A stretch of DNA of 28,630 nt from the NCBI GenBank assembly GCA_031554215.1, contig JAVBKF010000095.1:1-28630 (forward strand), read 5' to 3'. The position numbers and the translations under genes are program-made. Position 1 is the stretch's first letter. Each line of letters opens with the position of its first letter. Source of the DNA: JAVBKE01 sp031554215. GTDB taxonomy: Bacteria > Bacillota > Bacilli > JARBTR01. Below, one piece after another: positions 1 to 7,381 of the stretch. The notes below the pieces were generated by a model. The model saw nothing but the letters and a program-made list of their open reading frames with translations. It ran no database searches and had not been told where the DNA came from.

Positions 1-1
1 A

Positions 2-64
2 ATGGCAAAAACGAATCCAAATAATTGTCACCAGAACTACCACGGTATCTATTGCAACAATTGA
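2..64 (+). CDS. Possible 3' end of a rightward gene cut by the window edge
   Basis: A short frame is open from the window edge to a TGA at 62-64. Its 20 visible residues are rich in Asn, His, Cys and Tyr (it ends HGIYCNN), a composition seen in some small coat or metal-binding proteins. The ATG at 2-4 may be internal, because the upstream sequence is not in the window. No ribosome binding site can be judged. It could equally be chance; I do not recognise a family. Confidence 0.2.
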   Translation: MAKTNPNNCHQNYHGIYCNN

Positions 65-96
65 TTGAAAGCTTAAAATCCCGCAATCCGAAAGCA

Positions 97-130
97 AGAA
101 AAAACCCTTGGCAAATGGTTCACCAAGGGT
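97..130 (-). terminator. Rho-independent terminator of the CBS gene
   Basis: An 8-bp stem (ACCCTTGG at 104-111 with CCAAGGGT at 123-130) and an 11-base loop are followed, on the leftward strand, by a T run (97-103 on the given strand is A-rich). It lies about 20 bases past the stop of the CBS-domain gene. Confidence 0.8.
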
Positions 131-150
131 CTTTAGGAGTAGCTATGTCT

Positions 151-573
151 TCAAAAAAAGTTATCCTCGGAAATGTCCTGCAGTGCCGAAGCAGCGAGTT
201 CCTCTGTCTTCACTTGACTTGCTAAATCGCCTAAAGAAATAATGCCAACAAGTTTCTTGTTTTCAATAACAGGCAAGCGTCTAATTTGGTGCTTTGCCAT
301 CAGTTCCGAAGCCTCATCACACGACATATCTGGGTTCACAGAAATAACTTCTCTACTCATCAGATGCGTGATTTCAGTGGAGCCGGGTTTCTTCATAGCA
401 GTTCCACTAATGACAAGGTCACGATCAGTAATCACACCAATCACTGTTCCCTTATCAACAATCGGGATAATACCGACATCATCTTGTTTCATTTTCGTCG
501 CTACTTCGTAAATATTATCATCGGGTGTACAAAAATCAACCTTTGTCGTCATGATATCGCGTACTTTTAACAT
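151..573 (-). CDS. yhcV: Two-CBS-domain protein, YhcV-like
   Basis: This 140-residue protein consists almost only of a tandem CBS pair (a Bateman module), roughly residues 5-60 and 70-125. The motif DIMTT opens the first CBS, GVITDRDL closes it, and HLMSREVISV, IRRLPVIE and GIISLGDLA mark the second. Such modules bind adenine nucleotides and act as energy or stress sensors; there is no attached catalytic domain, so its partner is unknown. Length and sequence resemble B. subtilis YhcV. The ATG start is supported by AAGGA seven bases upstream. The gene is single, with its own promoter (610-638) and a terminator at 97-130. The promoter overlaps a long palindrome (595-622), which suggests repression by a dimeric regulator. 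Confidence 0.93.
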   Translation of the reverse strand: MLKVRDIMTTKVDFCTPDDNIYEVATKMKQDDVGIIPIVDKGTVIGVITDRDLVISGTAMKKPGSTEITHLMSREVISVNPDMSCDEASELMAKHQIRRLPVIENKKLVGIISLGDLASQVKTEELAASALQDISEDNFF

Positions 574-594
574 CAGCTTGTCCTTTCATTCACA

Positions 595-622
595 ACGCAT
601 GAATAACGAATTATCCATGCGT
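595..622. promoter_or_regulatory. Palindrome over the -10/+1 of the CBS-gene promoter
   Basis: ACGCATG (595-601) is the exact inverse of CATGCGT (616-622). Inside it ATAA (603-606) pairs with TTAT (611-614), so 11 bp per half are symmetric. It covers the -10 box and the expected transcription start. This is the usual place for a repressor operator; a 5'-UTR hairpin is the alternative. Confidence 0.5.
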
Positions 623-638
623 ATAAAATTTCTAACAA
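610..638 (-). promoter_or_regulatory. SigA-type promoter of the CBS gene
   Basis: Read leftward, -35 TTGTTA (633-638) and -10 GATAAT (610-615) are separated by exactly 17 bases. The start of transcription should fall near 603, inside an inverted repeat (595-601 with 616-622). Confidence 0.6.
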
Positions 639-673
639 GATTATTGTCTCAAGTTTTCTAGGAATTATTCACC

Positions 674-871
674 CTACTCCGCGTGCAAGGGATTTTCCAC
701 TGCTGGTAACATTTTTGTGCTTTGTTCCATTCCACTACTGCATACAGGGCAAACCGGGACATCAGCATTCTTAAAGTTATCACGAACCCAAGTAATACAG
801 GACTCTGACATGCAATTCCAAATAGACGTTTCCACAGGTATAACTTCCTCAACAACTTTTCGATGAAACAT
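674..871 (-). CDS. ydjO: YdjO-type cold-inducible zinc-ribbon-like protein
   Basis: A 65-residue protein of the YdjO family. The pattern ETSIWNC-x4-C, then W-x2-DNF, then PVCPVC is what I know from B. subtilis YdjO (about 69 residues). Four cysteines (20, 25, 41, 44; C-x4-C and C-x2-C) probably bind one metal ion. The frame stays open upstream to 1012, but the ATG at 869-871 is chosen because AAGGAGGG precedes it by about six bases, and nothing upstream resembles the family. The family is reported as cold-induced in Bacillus; its molecular role is unknown to me. No clear promoter and no strong terminator were found, so reading into the CBS gene 100 bases downstream is possible. Confidence 0.85.
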   Translation of the reverse strand: MFHRKVVEEVIPVETSIWNCMSESCITWVRDNFKNADVPVCPVCSSGMEQSTKMLPAVENPLHAE

Positions 872-1066
872 AGAATCCCTCCTTATCATGATGGACGTTT
901 CGATGATGATAAAATTTGCGGAACACCGCCCATTTTCATAGGAATATCCCGCAAAATATACATCTATTCTAACAAGGTCCGAGGCCAAACAGCAATGAAA
1001 CTGCCTCAGCATTTTCCCCGAAAATCGCCTATTTTATACAATGATTCACTGAATAATAGCGAATCA

Positions 1067-1102
1067 TCAAAAACAGCATCATGAAATAAATCATCATGCT
1101 GT
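1067..1102 (-). terminator. Terminator of the coat gene pair
   Basis: The stem ACAGCAT (1073-1079) with ATGCTGT (1096-1102), extended by ATGA/TCAT across one mismatch, is followed leftward by five T (1069-1073). It lies about 65 bases after the CotX stop. Confidence 0.7.
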
Positions 1103-1166
1103 AGTCTATTCGCCCGCCTTGTTAGAGTCACTTGCTATCTGTGAATTTCTACTACCTTAGTTCACT

Positions 1167-1580
1167 CTAGGCAGCTGGGTAAAAGTTGATTTTTTTAATG
1201 ATCGCAAGTAGTAACTGAACAAGAATTTGAACGTTGACAGCTGCTTGTTGGTCAGTTGATTCAATATAGACATTTTTTGAATGGGAAACAATGAATTTTT
1301 GCTTTGTGATTTGCTTGATTTTAGAAGATTGGAAAAGCTCTTGAGACACTTCAATCGCTTTTCTGTGGCTTCCTGTGTGCAATTGCAGAATCACAACAAT
1401 AGCTGCTTGAAGAGCGCCTTGAAGAGAAAGGGCAAATTGTTTATCAGTGATATAAACCGTTACGTCGCAAGAATCCTTCACGACAACTAATTCATCAATC
1501 AACTGAAACTCTTTATTAAACATTTTTGCCTCTTGCTCGACTTCAACCTCGTCATGCATTTTGTCATAGTTATAGTACAT
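1167..1580 (-). CDS. cotX: Spore coat protein X (CotX family)
   Basis: A 137-residue member of the CotX/CotV family of the insoluble outer coat/crust fraction. The family signature is in residues 30-135: a segment around VVVKDSCDV, then ITDKQFALSLQGALQAAI, and a C-terminal repeat-like part (VYIESTDQQAAVNVQILVQ) ending in a hydrophobic stretch. The protein is rich in Gln, Val and Ile. An AAGGAGG box sits nine bases before the ATG. It is the second gene of a two-gene operon, 22 bases behind the CotW-like gene, as expected from cotVWX clusters of Bacillus, where expression is late in the mother cell (SigK, GerE). CotX and CotV are homologous, so the exact letter is uncertain. Confidence 0.87.
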   Translation of the reverse strand: MYYNYDKMHDEVEVEQEAKMFNKEFQLIDELVVVKDSCDVTVYITDKQFALSLQGALQAAIVVILQLHTGSHRKAIEVSQELFQSSKIKQITKQKFIVSHSKNVYIESTDQQAAVNVQILVQLLLAIIKKINFYPAA

Positions 1581-1602
1581 AACTAATTTCCTCCTTGTTT
1601 AT

Positions 1603-1869
1603 TTATTCGTCTTTGCTAGACGTTTTTTTATTTTTGGGCACAAATTTGGTAGCACCCGTACCGTCCGACACAACCCTTTTACTTGGCATGGTTAAAAACT
1701 TTTCAGCTTGACCTTGAAGGATTTTGACCGTTTCCATTAAGCGTGCCGTTTCTTCAGGTGATAAATAGCTCCCATCAGCACCGAGCTGATGATTTTGGAA
1801 CGTTTTGTCGACAATCATATTGATGAGACTTTCTGATGCGGCTTTGTCACCTTTTTGAAAACCACTCAT
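1603..1869 (-). CDS. CotW-like spore coat-associated protein
   Basis: An 88-residue charged protein. A central part (about residues 15-60) of the form LINMIVDKTFQNH, then LSPEETARLMETVKILQGQ, looks like two helices flanking a loop, as in CotW/YusN-type small coat proteins. The C-terminus is a Lys/Ser tail with no fold. The longer start at 1875 leaves only one base after the GGAGG box, whereas the ATG at 1867-1869 sits seven bases from it and is preferred. It is upstream of and co-oriented with cotX. The function is inferred mainly from this context and length; sequence recognition is only moderate. Confidence 0.58.
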   Translation of the reverse strand: MSGFQKGDKAASESLINMIVDKTFQNHQLGADGSYLSPEETARLMETVKILQGQAEKFLTMPSKRVVSDGTGATKFVPKNKKTSSKDE

Positions 1870-1966
1870 TTTCATTCCTCCTTTACCGAGAGATAACCAG
1901 TGATCCCCCCCGGGTAACCGCTCTTTTAGGAAATTCCTTCAAGAATGCCATTTCCATAGCGCTTGA

Positions 1967-2209
1967 ACAGGGATTGCACTTACATTTATAGAGTATGTTC
2001 GACTAGAAAGGTGGACACGGGCTAACACCTTTGATTTCATAAAAGGGCTTTTTACACAAGGGAATAAATGGTTTTATTATCAAGAAACGGATTTATTCTG
2101 CCATCAAACAAATCGTCACTTTCTACGCGCGGGCCTCTCCTCCGAATGGTTTTTTGGGAGCATTCACAAACCAACTCAGTCAGGTTTAATCATGGAATTC
2201 TTGCATTAA
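1967..2209 (+). pseudogene. Open frame without a start codon, possible gene remnant
   Basis: In the 416-base gap between the coat genes and the ABC-F gene, one rightward frame stays open for 80 codons to the TAA at 2207-2209. It contains no usable ATG, GTG or TTG start except an ATG five codons from the end. The translation looks protein-like (TQGNKWFYYQETDLFCHQTN, later LSSEWFFGS) and is rich in aromatic residues. I recognise no family. It may be the 3' piece of a lost gene, or chance. The rest of this gap holds the SigK-like box and the ABC-F promoter. Confidence 0.22.
1989..1997 (-). promoter_or_regulatory. SigK-like -10 element upstream of the coat genes
   Basis: Read leftward, CATACTCTA fits the mother-cell SigK -10 consensus CATAnnnTA. 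An AC-containing stretch (CCACC) lies upstream, but the spacing to it is shorter than ideal. The element is about 120 bases before the CotW-like start, so the leader would be long. It is a proposal only. Confidence 0.35.
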
Positions 2210-2221
2210 TTCTGTTATAAT
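2193..2221 (+). promoter_or_regulatory. Extended -10 promoter of the ABC-F gene
   Basis: The sequence TGTTATAAT (2213-2221) is a perfect extended -10 (TGn TATAAT). The matching -35 region, 17 bases upstream, is weak (TGGAAT, 2193-2198). The leader to the ATG at 2286 is about 55 bases. Confidence 0.6.
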
Positions 2222-2285
2222 ATTTAGATGTGCATTTATGAATTAAACTAGACAAAATGATGCGTAAAACATATGGAGGAATAAG

Positions 2286-3875
2286 ATGATTACAGTAAGC
2301 AATGTATCTTTACGTTTTGCCGACAGAAAGCTATTTGAAGATGTAAATTTGAAATTTACACCGGGTAACTGTTACGGACTGATTGGCGCCAATGGTGCTG
2401 GGAAATCAACTTTTTTGAAAATTTTATCTGGTGAAATCGAGACACAGTCAGGCAATGTGTCTATGTCACCAGGCGAGCGGCTAGCAATGCTCAACCAGAA
2501 CCAGTTTGAATTCGATGAAACAGAAGTGCTCCAGACTGTGATTATGGGGCACACACGGCTATTTGAAGTCATGAATGAGAAAGATGCCATCTATATGAAA
2601 GAAGATTTCTCTGATGCTGATGGTATGCGTGCCGCTGAGCTTGAAGGTGAATTTGCTGACATGAACGGCTGGGAAGCAGAATCAGATGCTGCGGTCTTGC
2701 TGAGTGGTCTTGGTATTGGCGAATCATATCATCACCGTTTGATGGGCGACCTTGAAGCAGGCGAAAAGGTAAAGGTACTCCTTGCCCAGGCGCTTTTTGG
2801 CAAACCTGATGTATTGCTACTTGATGAGCCGACAAACAACCTTGACATTAAAGCAATTGCTTGGCTTGAAGAATTTTTAATTAACTTTGAAAATACCGTC
2901 ATCGTCGTCTCGCATGACCGCCACTTCTTGAACAAAGTTTGTACCCACATCGCCGATGTTGATTTTGGTAAAATTCAAATCTATGTTGGGAACTACGATT
3001 TCTGGTATGAATCTAGCCAGCTCGCACAAAGAATGGCGTCAGATCAAAACAAGAAAAAAGAAGAAAAGATTAAAGAACTACAAGCCTTTGTTGCACGGTT
3101 TAGTGCAAACGCATCTAAATCAAAGCAAGCGACTTCTCGGAAGAAGTTACTCGAGAAAATTACCCTGGATGATATTCGCCCTTCTTCTCGTCGTTACCCT
3201 TACGTTGGATTCACACAGGAACGTGAAGTCGGCAATGATTTGCTGTTCGTTGAAGACGTGTCAAAGACAATTGATGGAGACCAAGTCCTAAAGAATGTAC
3301 AGTTTACCATGAATAAAGGTGATAAAATCGTGCTACTTGGCGATAATGACATCGCCAAGACCACATTTTTGAAAATTCTCATGGGTGAACTCGAAGCTGA
3401 TACAGGTTCTTTCCGTTGGGGAATCACCACTTCTCGTGCTTATTTTCCCAAAGAGAATGGCGAGTTCTTTGAAAACAGTGATGTGAATCTAGTTGAGTGG
3501 CTCAGACAATTCTCACCTCAAGATGAGACTGAATCATTCCTGCGTGGTTTCCTTGGCCGGATGCTATTTTCTGGTGAAGAAGTACTGAAGAAGGCCAAAG
3601 TATTATCTGGTGGTGAAAAGGTTCGTTGTATGTTGTCAAAAATGATGCTGGCAAACGCGAATGTGCTTGTTCTTGACGAACCAACCAACCATTTAGACCT
3701 CGAGTCAATTACCGCTGTGAACAATGGACTAACACAGTTCAAAGGATCAATGATTTTCACTTCTCATGACCATCAGTTTATTCAAACAATTGCGAACCGT
3801 GTAATTGAAATTACAGCAAACGGGATTATTGATAAGCAGATGAGCTATGACGAGTACCTTGAAACGAAGAAGTAA
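2286..3875 (+). CDS. ykpA: ABC-F ATPase, YkpA/YbiT group
   Basis: A 529-residue soluble protein with two ABC cassettes and no membrane domain, the ABC-F layout; such proteins act at the ribosomal E site on stalled or specialised translation. Cassette 1 has Walker A GANGAGKST (34-42), signature LEAGEK (156-161), Walker B VLLLDEPTNNLD (176-187) and switch SHD (209-211). A Lys/Glu-rich linker (about 240-305) is the interdomain segment that reaches the peptidyl-transferase centre in family structures. Cassette 2 has Walker A GDNDIAKTT (352-360), signature LSGGEK (440-445), Walker B VLVLDEPTNHLD (460-471) and SHD. Residue patterns such as YPYVGF and SRAYFP are those of the YkpA/YbiT group. GGAGGA precedes the ATG. 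The first signature and the second Walker A both depart from consensus; I believe this occurs in the group. It has its own promoter and terminator. Confidence 0.93.
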   Translation: MITVSNVSLRFADRKLFEDVNLKFTPGNCYGLIGANGAGKSTFLKILSGEIETQSGNVSMSPGERLAMLNQNQFEFDETEVLQTVIMGHTRLFEVMNEKDAIYMKEDFSDADGMRAAELEGEFADMNGWEAESDAAVLLSGLGIGESYHHRLMGDLEAGEKVKVLLAQALFGKPDVLLLDEPTNNLDIKAIAWLEEFLINFENTVIVVSHDRHFLNKVCTHIADVDFGKIQIYVGNYDFWYESSQLAQRMASDQNKKKEEKIKELQAFVARFSANASKSKQATSRKKLLEKITLDDIRPSSRRYPYVGFTQEREVGNDLLFVEDVSKTIDGDQVLKNVQFTMNKGDKIVLLGDNDIAKTTFLKILMGELEADTGSFRWGITTSRAYFPKENGEFFENSDVNLVEWLRQFSPQDETESFLRGFLGRMLFSGEEVLKKAKVLSGGEKVRCMLSKMMLANANVLVLDEPTNHLDLESITAVNNGLTQFKGSMIFTSHDHQFIQTIANRVIEITANGIIDKQMSYDEYLETKK

Positions 3876-3928
3876 AGTGAAAAATAGCATTAACCAAAGT
3901 AAGAAGCTACGATCGTAACAATCAAACA

Positions 3929-3958
3929 CCTCATCAATTGCGGTACGATGAGGTTTTT
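3929..3958 (+). terminator. Terminator of the ABC-F gene
   Basis: CCTCATC (3929-3935) pairs with GATGAGG (3947-3953) and is followed by five T. It lies 54 bases after the ABC-F stop. Confidence 0.8.
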
Positions 3959-3969
3959 CGGAGCCTCAC

Positions 3970-4010
3970 AAAAATGACACCGATCCAGTGCGATCAGTGT
4001 CATTTTTTTC
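3970..4010. terminator. Two-way terminator between convergent genes
   Basis: AAAATGACAC with GATC (3971-3984) pairs with GATC and GTGTCATTTT (3991-4005), with a single C/A mismatch. T runs follow on both strands, so it can stop transcription of both the ABC-F gene and the sugar dehydrogenase gene. Confidence 0.8.
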
Positions 4011-4066
4011 TTAGTCATATTGGTTTATATTCAAGTATAAACTTGTCACTTCGTAGGAACATCATT

Positions 4067-5170
4067 TTATTTCTCTACTACTTTCGGTACTAGTCTTATA
4101 ATTTTATCGTCGCCCCGATTAGCAATTCCTCTACCATCGAGGTTACTAGTCGACAGATAAATCGACCCATCCTCAGCCATTGCAACGTCTCGCAATCGCC
4201 CAAATTGACCTTTTAAATAATGATCAATGCCTGTAACCGTTGACCCTTCTTTATTGAGTGAAAAAGTCAGCAACTGCTGCCCTCTGAGATTGGCAACGAG
4301 CAGCTTCCCCTTCCATGGTCCTTTTGAAATGAAGTCCATGCCGGCAGGTGCCCAAGTCTCCTCCCCACTTTCCACTAGTGGCGCTATCCTATTCGGAGCC
4401 GTTTCTTTCCCCTCAATCGTTGGCCAGCCGTAGTTACCACCTTTCACAATTAAATTGAGCTCGTCATGTGCATTTTGCCCGTGTTCCGAGACATATAACT
4501 GCTTGTCTGCTCTCCAAGCGAGCCCTTGAGGGTCCCTGTGACCGGTACTATAGACAGGTGAATTCGGAAACGGATTGTCCTCTGGTATTGTCCCGTCAAG
4601 GTTAATCCGTAGAATTTTCCCCGCAGGACTTGTATGATCTTGTGCGAGCAGCGCATTATTCGCATCACCAGTAGTAATGAACATGTGGTGATCGGGAGAT
4701 ATTTTCAAACGCCCTGCATTATGAATGTCTCCAGCTGGAATGCCGCTGACTAGGTCACGGTCAATGCGTAGTTGGTGATTGTTCTCGATTAGACGAACCA
4801 CTTTATTCAGCAATATGCCGTGATCTACATACGTATAATAGGCGTACATATAATGATTTTCCCTGAAATCAGGATCAAGCGCAAGCCCCAATAGTCCGCC
4901 CTCTCCTGCATCTGTGAATGGATCAGAAAATACGATTAGGGGCTTCTCTACTAATTGACCATTCTCAATTTTTCGGATCGCACCTGTTCTTTCTGTGAAA
5001 TAAATATTGTCTTTATCGCTGGGTGCAATTGCCCATGGAACAGCCAGATTTTCTGCAACAACCTCAATATCATACGGTATTTCTGTAGCGGTAACATTCT
5101 CAGCTGCTGGATTTTGCTGACACCCTGATAGCGCAAGTAGTCCAATCATTAAAATGACTAATCTTTTCAC
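4067..5170 (-). CDS. PQQ-dependent sugar dehydrogenase family lipoprotein
   Basis: A 367-residue exported protein of the glucose/sorbosone dehydrogenase (six-bladed beta-propeller, YliI-like) family. The N-terminus is a lipoprotein signal: basic start, hydrophobic core and lipobox LSGC (Cys17), so it is anchored on the outer face of the membrane. Family motifs are ENLAVPWAIA, FTERTGAIRKI, GEGGLLGLALDPDF, the block NAGRLKISPDHHMFITTGDA, GHRDPQGLAW and NYGWPTIEG. These enzymes oxidise aldose sugars with pyrroloquinoline quinone; whether this organism makes PQQ cannot be seen here. The start is GTG, five bases after GGAGA; the overlapping ATG leads straight into a stop. The gene stands alone. 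A 14-bp perfect palindrome lies about 60 bases upstream. Confidence 0.92.
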   Translation of the reverse strand: MKRLVILMIGLLALSGCQQNPAAENVTATEIPYDIEVVAENLAVPWAIAPSDKDNIYFTERTGAIRKIENGQLVEKPLIVFSDPFTDAGEGGLLGLALDPDFRENHYMYAYYTYVDHGILLNKVVRLIENNHQLRIDRDLVSGIPAGDIHNAGRLKISPDHHMFITTGDANNALLAQDHTSPAGKILRINLDGTIPEDNPFPNSPVYSTGHRDPQGLAWRADKQLYVSEHGQNAHDELNLIVKGGNYGWPTIEGKETAPNRIAPLVESGEETWAPAGMDFISKGPWKGKLLVANLRGQQLLTFSLNKEGSTVTGIDHYLKGQFGRLRDVAMAEDGSIYLSTSNLDGRGIANRGDDKIIRLVPKVVEK

Positions 5171-5229
5171 ATTAATCTCCTTTTTCGTTCGTCGCTTCTT
5201 CCTACTGCACCATTGTTGACAGATTAATG

Positions 5230-5243
5230 CTATTTTAAAATAG
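5230..5243. promoter_or_regulatory. Perfect 14-bp palindrome upstream of the sugar dehydrogenase gene
   Basis: CTATTTTAAAATAG is self-complementary over its full length. It lies 60 bases upstream of the GTG start, where a repressor site could be. AT-only cores can arise by chance. Confidence 0.3.
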
Positions 5244-5388
5244 TTGACGCGTTATTAGTTTGAACCTCATCTGATATTACCGGGTAGCTGTTCCTCGCGC
5301 AAAGAGTAGCAACTAAGTGCTCTTTTGCCCTTCCTTTGACTTGTATTTCCCCGTATTTACCTGAGGGTGGATTTGATAAGAAATGCAG

Positions 5389-5417
5389 TTGTATTTATCA
5401 CGAATTTTCATTATAAT
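5389..5417 (+). promoter_or_regulatory. SigA-type promoter of argS
   Basis: -35 TTGTAT (5389-5394), a 17-base spacer and a perfect -10 TATAAT (5412-5417). Transcription from here would give a leader of about 170 bases before the argS start. Confidence 0.6.
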
Positions 5418-5423
5418 GAAAGG

Positions 5424-5592
5424 ATGATTGCACAGGAAAATAATTGTATCTATCAACCATGAACGGTGATTCCTACCATTCATTCAGTAGATCATGGTTA
5501 AACTGCGTGCTATAAATGAATCGGTTGTTTCATTTTAGCAATCAATTCAGTTTTCTAGTTTAAAGCGTGCTATTACTGTAGGAGGGATTAAG
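5424..5592 (+). other. Long untranslated leader of argS with a hairpin
   Basis: The leader contains an 8-bp stem AACCATGA (5455-5462) with TCATGGTT (5492-5499). It also has the 9-base repeat GCGTGCTAT twice, at 5505-5513 and 5565-5573, exactly 60 bases apart. No T-box sequence (TGGnACCGCG) and no clear terminator hairpin are present, so a classical T-box can be ruled out by eye. No open frame with a start was seen. Confidence 0.35.
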
Positions 5593-7281
5593 TTGGATTT
5601 AAGACAATTGGTCGTGAGTCATGTACATGCGAAATTAGCAGATCAGTACTCACTGGAACAAGTACAAAGTTTGGTTGAAATACCGAAAGTATCAGAACAT
5701 GGCGATTTCGCTTTCCCTTGTTTCTCTTTTGCTAAAGAATATAAGAAGGCACCGGCAATCATTGCGGAGGAAATCGCTTTAAAGCTTCAAGGGGAACAGT
5801 TTGAAAAGGTGGTTTCTTTTGGTCCTTATGTGAATTTCTTTCTCAAAAAAGAACCGATTGCTCGTCAGGTCATTCAGACGGTGCTAGAACAAGGGAGCCA
5901 TTATGGCGATTTGAAACTTGGTAACGGGCGTAATGTAACAATTGACTGGTCATCACCTAATATTGCTAAACCGTTTTCACTTGGTCATTTACGGTCAACA
6001 GTGATTGGTAATTCTATCGGTTTAATTCTCGAGAAATGCGACTTTGTCCCTCTTCGTGTCAATCACCTAGGTGATTGGGGTACACAGTTTGGTAAATTAA
6101 TCGTTGCCTACAAAGCTTGGGGCAGCGAGGAGAAAGTGCTTGCAAACCCAATCGAAGAATTGCTCAAGCTTTATGTTGATTTTCATGAACGCGCCGAAAC
6201 AAATAAAGATTTGGAGCAACAAGGACGTGACTGGTTCAAAAAGCTGGAAGATGGCGATGAAGAAGCAACACGTCTATGGAAATGGTTCCGTGATGAATCG
6301 TTGAAACAGTTTAATAAGATTTATGATCTGCTTGGCATGCAAGCTGAATATACACATGGTGAATCTTTTTACAATGATAAAATGCCTGAAATTATTGACT
6401 TGCTAGAAAATAGTGGCATTCTTGAACTTGATAAAGGGGCAAAAGTCGTTCGCCTTGATGAGTTTGATTTACCGGTTTGCTTAATTACAAAATCCGACGG
6501 TGCTTCACTGTACATTACACGTGATTTAGCGACTGCCCTATTCCGTCATCGAACATTTGATTTCACAAAGAGCGTCTATGCTGTTGGGAATGAGCAATCA
6601 CTTCACTTCAAGCAACTGAAAGCAGTACTGAAGAAGCTTGGCTTCGAGTGGTCGGACCTAATGATTCATACGCCATTCGGGATGGTTCGCCAAGGCGGTA
6701 AGAAGCTATCAACTCGTAAAGGAAAAATTGTTCTACTCGAGGAGGTCCTTTCTGAATCAATTAAAATGGCTGAAAATGCAATTTCTGAGAAGAACCCATC
6801 ACTTGCGAATAAAGAGCAAGTGGCTCGCCAAGTTGGTGTTGGCGCTGTCATTTTCCATGATTTACGTCATGACCGGATGAATGATATCGACTTCGATCTT
6901 GAGAACATGTTAAAAGCAGAGGGTGAAACTGGTCCTTATGTTCAATACACCAACGCAAGAGCGAACAAAATCTTGCGTGATGCGCAGTTTAAAGAAGCAG
7001 ATGCACCAATCTTGCTGAATGATGCATGGAGCTTTGAAATTATTAAATTGCTTGCTGATTTCCCAAGAATTATCGAGAGAGCTAGTGATAAGCTTGAGCC
7101 ATCGGTTGTTTCAAAATATGTAATTGACCTAGCCCAAAGCTTTAATAGCTACTATGGTCACGTTCGTATCTTAGAAGATAATACTGATAAAGAGTCAAGA
7201 CTTGCACTACTAAAAGCAACAACAATTGTTTTAAACGAAGGGTTACGCCTCCTCGGCATCGAAGCACCAGAGGAAATGTAA
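5593..7281 (+). CDS. argS: Arginyl-tRNA synthetase
   Basis: A 562-residue class I synthetase that charges tRNA-Arg. The N-terminal additional domain (about 1-110) is followed by the catalytic core with WSSPNIAKPFSLGHLRST (119-136; SLGH is the HIGH motif) and KLSTRKG (371-377; the KMSKS motif). GETGPYVQYTNARA and a DALR-type helical anticodon-binding domain (about 445-562) close the protein. The residues around the HIGH motif match the second Bacillus type, shared with Lactobacillales, rather than the main B. subtilis ArgS, which has SANPTGDLHLGHARG there. The genome may therefore hold two argS genes. The start is TTG, six bases after GGAGGG; no ATG nearby fits. The neighbour in convergent orientation is arcC, another arginine-related gene. 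Confidence 0.96.
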   Translation: MDLRQLVVSHVHAKLADQYSLEQVQSLVEIPKVSEHGDFAFPCFSFAKEYKKAPAIIAEEIALKLQGEQFEKVVSFGPYVNFFLKKEPIARQVIQTVLEQGSHYGDLKLGNGRNVTIDWSSPNIAKPFSLGHLRSTVIGNSIGLILEKCDFVPLRVNHLGDWGTQFGKLIVAYKAWGSEEKVLANPIEELLKLYVDFHERAETNKDLEQQGRDWFKKLEDGDEEATRLWKWFRDESLKQFNKIYDLLGMQAEYTHGESFYNDKMPEIIDLLENSGILELDKGAKVVRLDEFDLPVCLITKSDGASLYITRDLATALFRHRTFDFTKSVYAVGNEQSLHFKQLKAVLKKLGFEWSDLMIHTPFGMVRQGGKKLSTRKGKIVLLEEVLSESIKMAENAISEKNPSLANKEQVARQVGVGAVIFHDLRHDRMNDIDFDLENMLKAEGETGPYVQYTNARANKILRDAQFKEADAPILLNDAWSFEIIKLLADFPRIIERASDKLEPSVVSKYVIDLAQSFNSYYGHVRILEDNTDKESRLALLKATTIVLNEGLRLLGIEAPEEM

Positions 7282-7293
7282 CGGTTCATTATC

Positions 7294-7359
7294 AAAAGCT
7301 GATGCTAGGCGCCCAAATAGCGAAATCGCTAGGACGTTTCTAACACCAGCTTTTTTTTT
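7294..7359 (+). terminator. Terminator of argS
   Basis: A long imperfect stem-loop: AAAAGCTG (7294-7301) pairs with CAGCTTTT (7347-7354), and an inner stem TAGCG/CGCTA lies around 7318-7332. Nine T follow (7351-7359). Confidence 0.8.
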
Positions 7360-7381
7360 CGTCTTTACATTACCCGCATAC

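Noticed and set aside
872..1012. N-terminal extension of the YdjO protein
   Set aside because: The frame is open, but AAGGAGGG sits just before the ATG at 869-871 and the family length fits only the short form.
1157..1490. Open frames on either strand overlapping cotX (1157-1354 and 1281-1490)
   Set aside because: They are shadows of the CotX gene without a ribosome binding site or recognisable product.
5424..5592. T-box riboswitch in front of argS
   Set aside because: No TGGnACCGCG box and no terminator hairpin with a T run are present between promoter and start.
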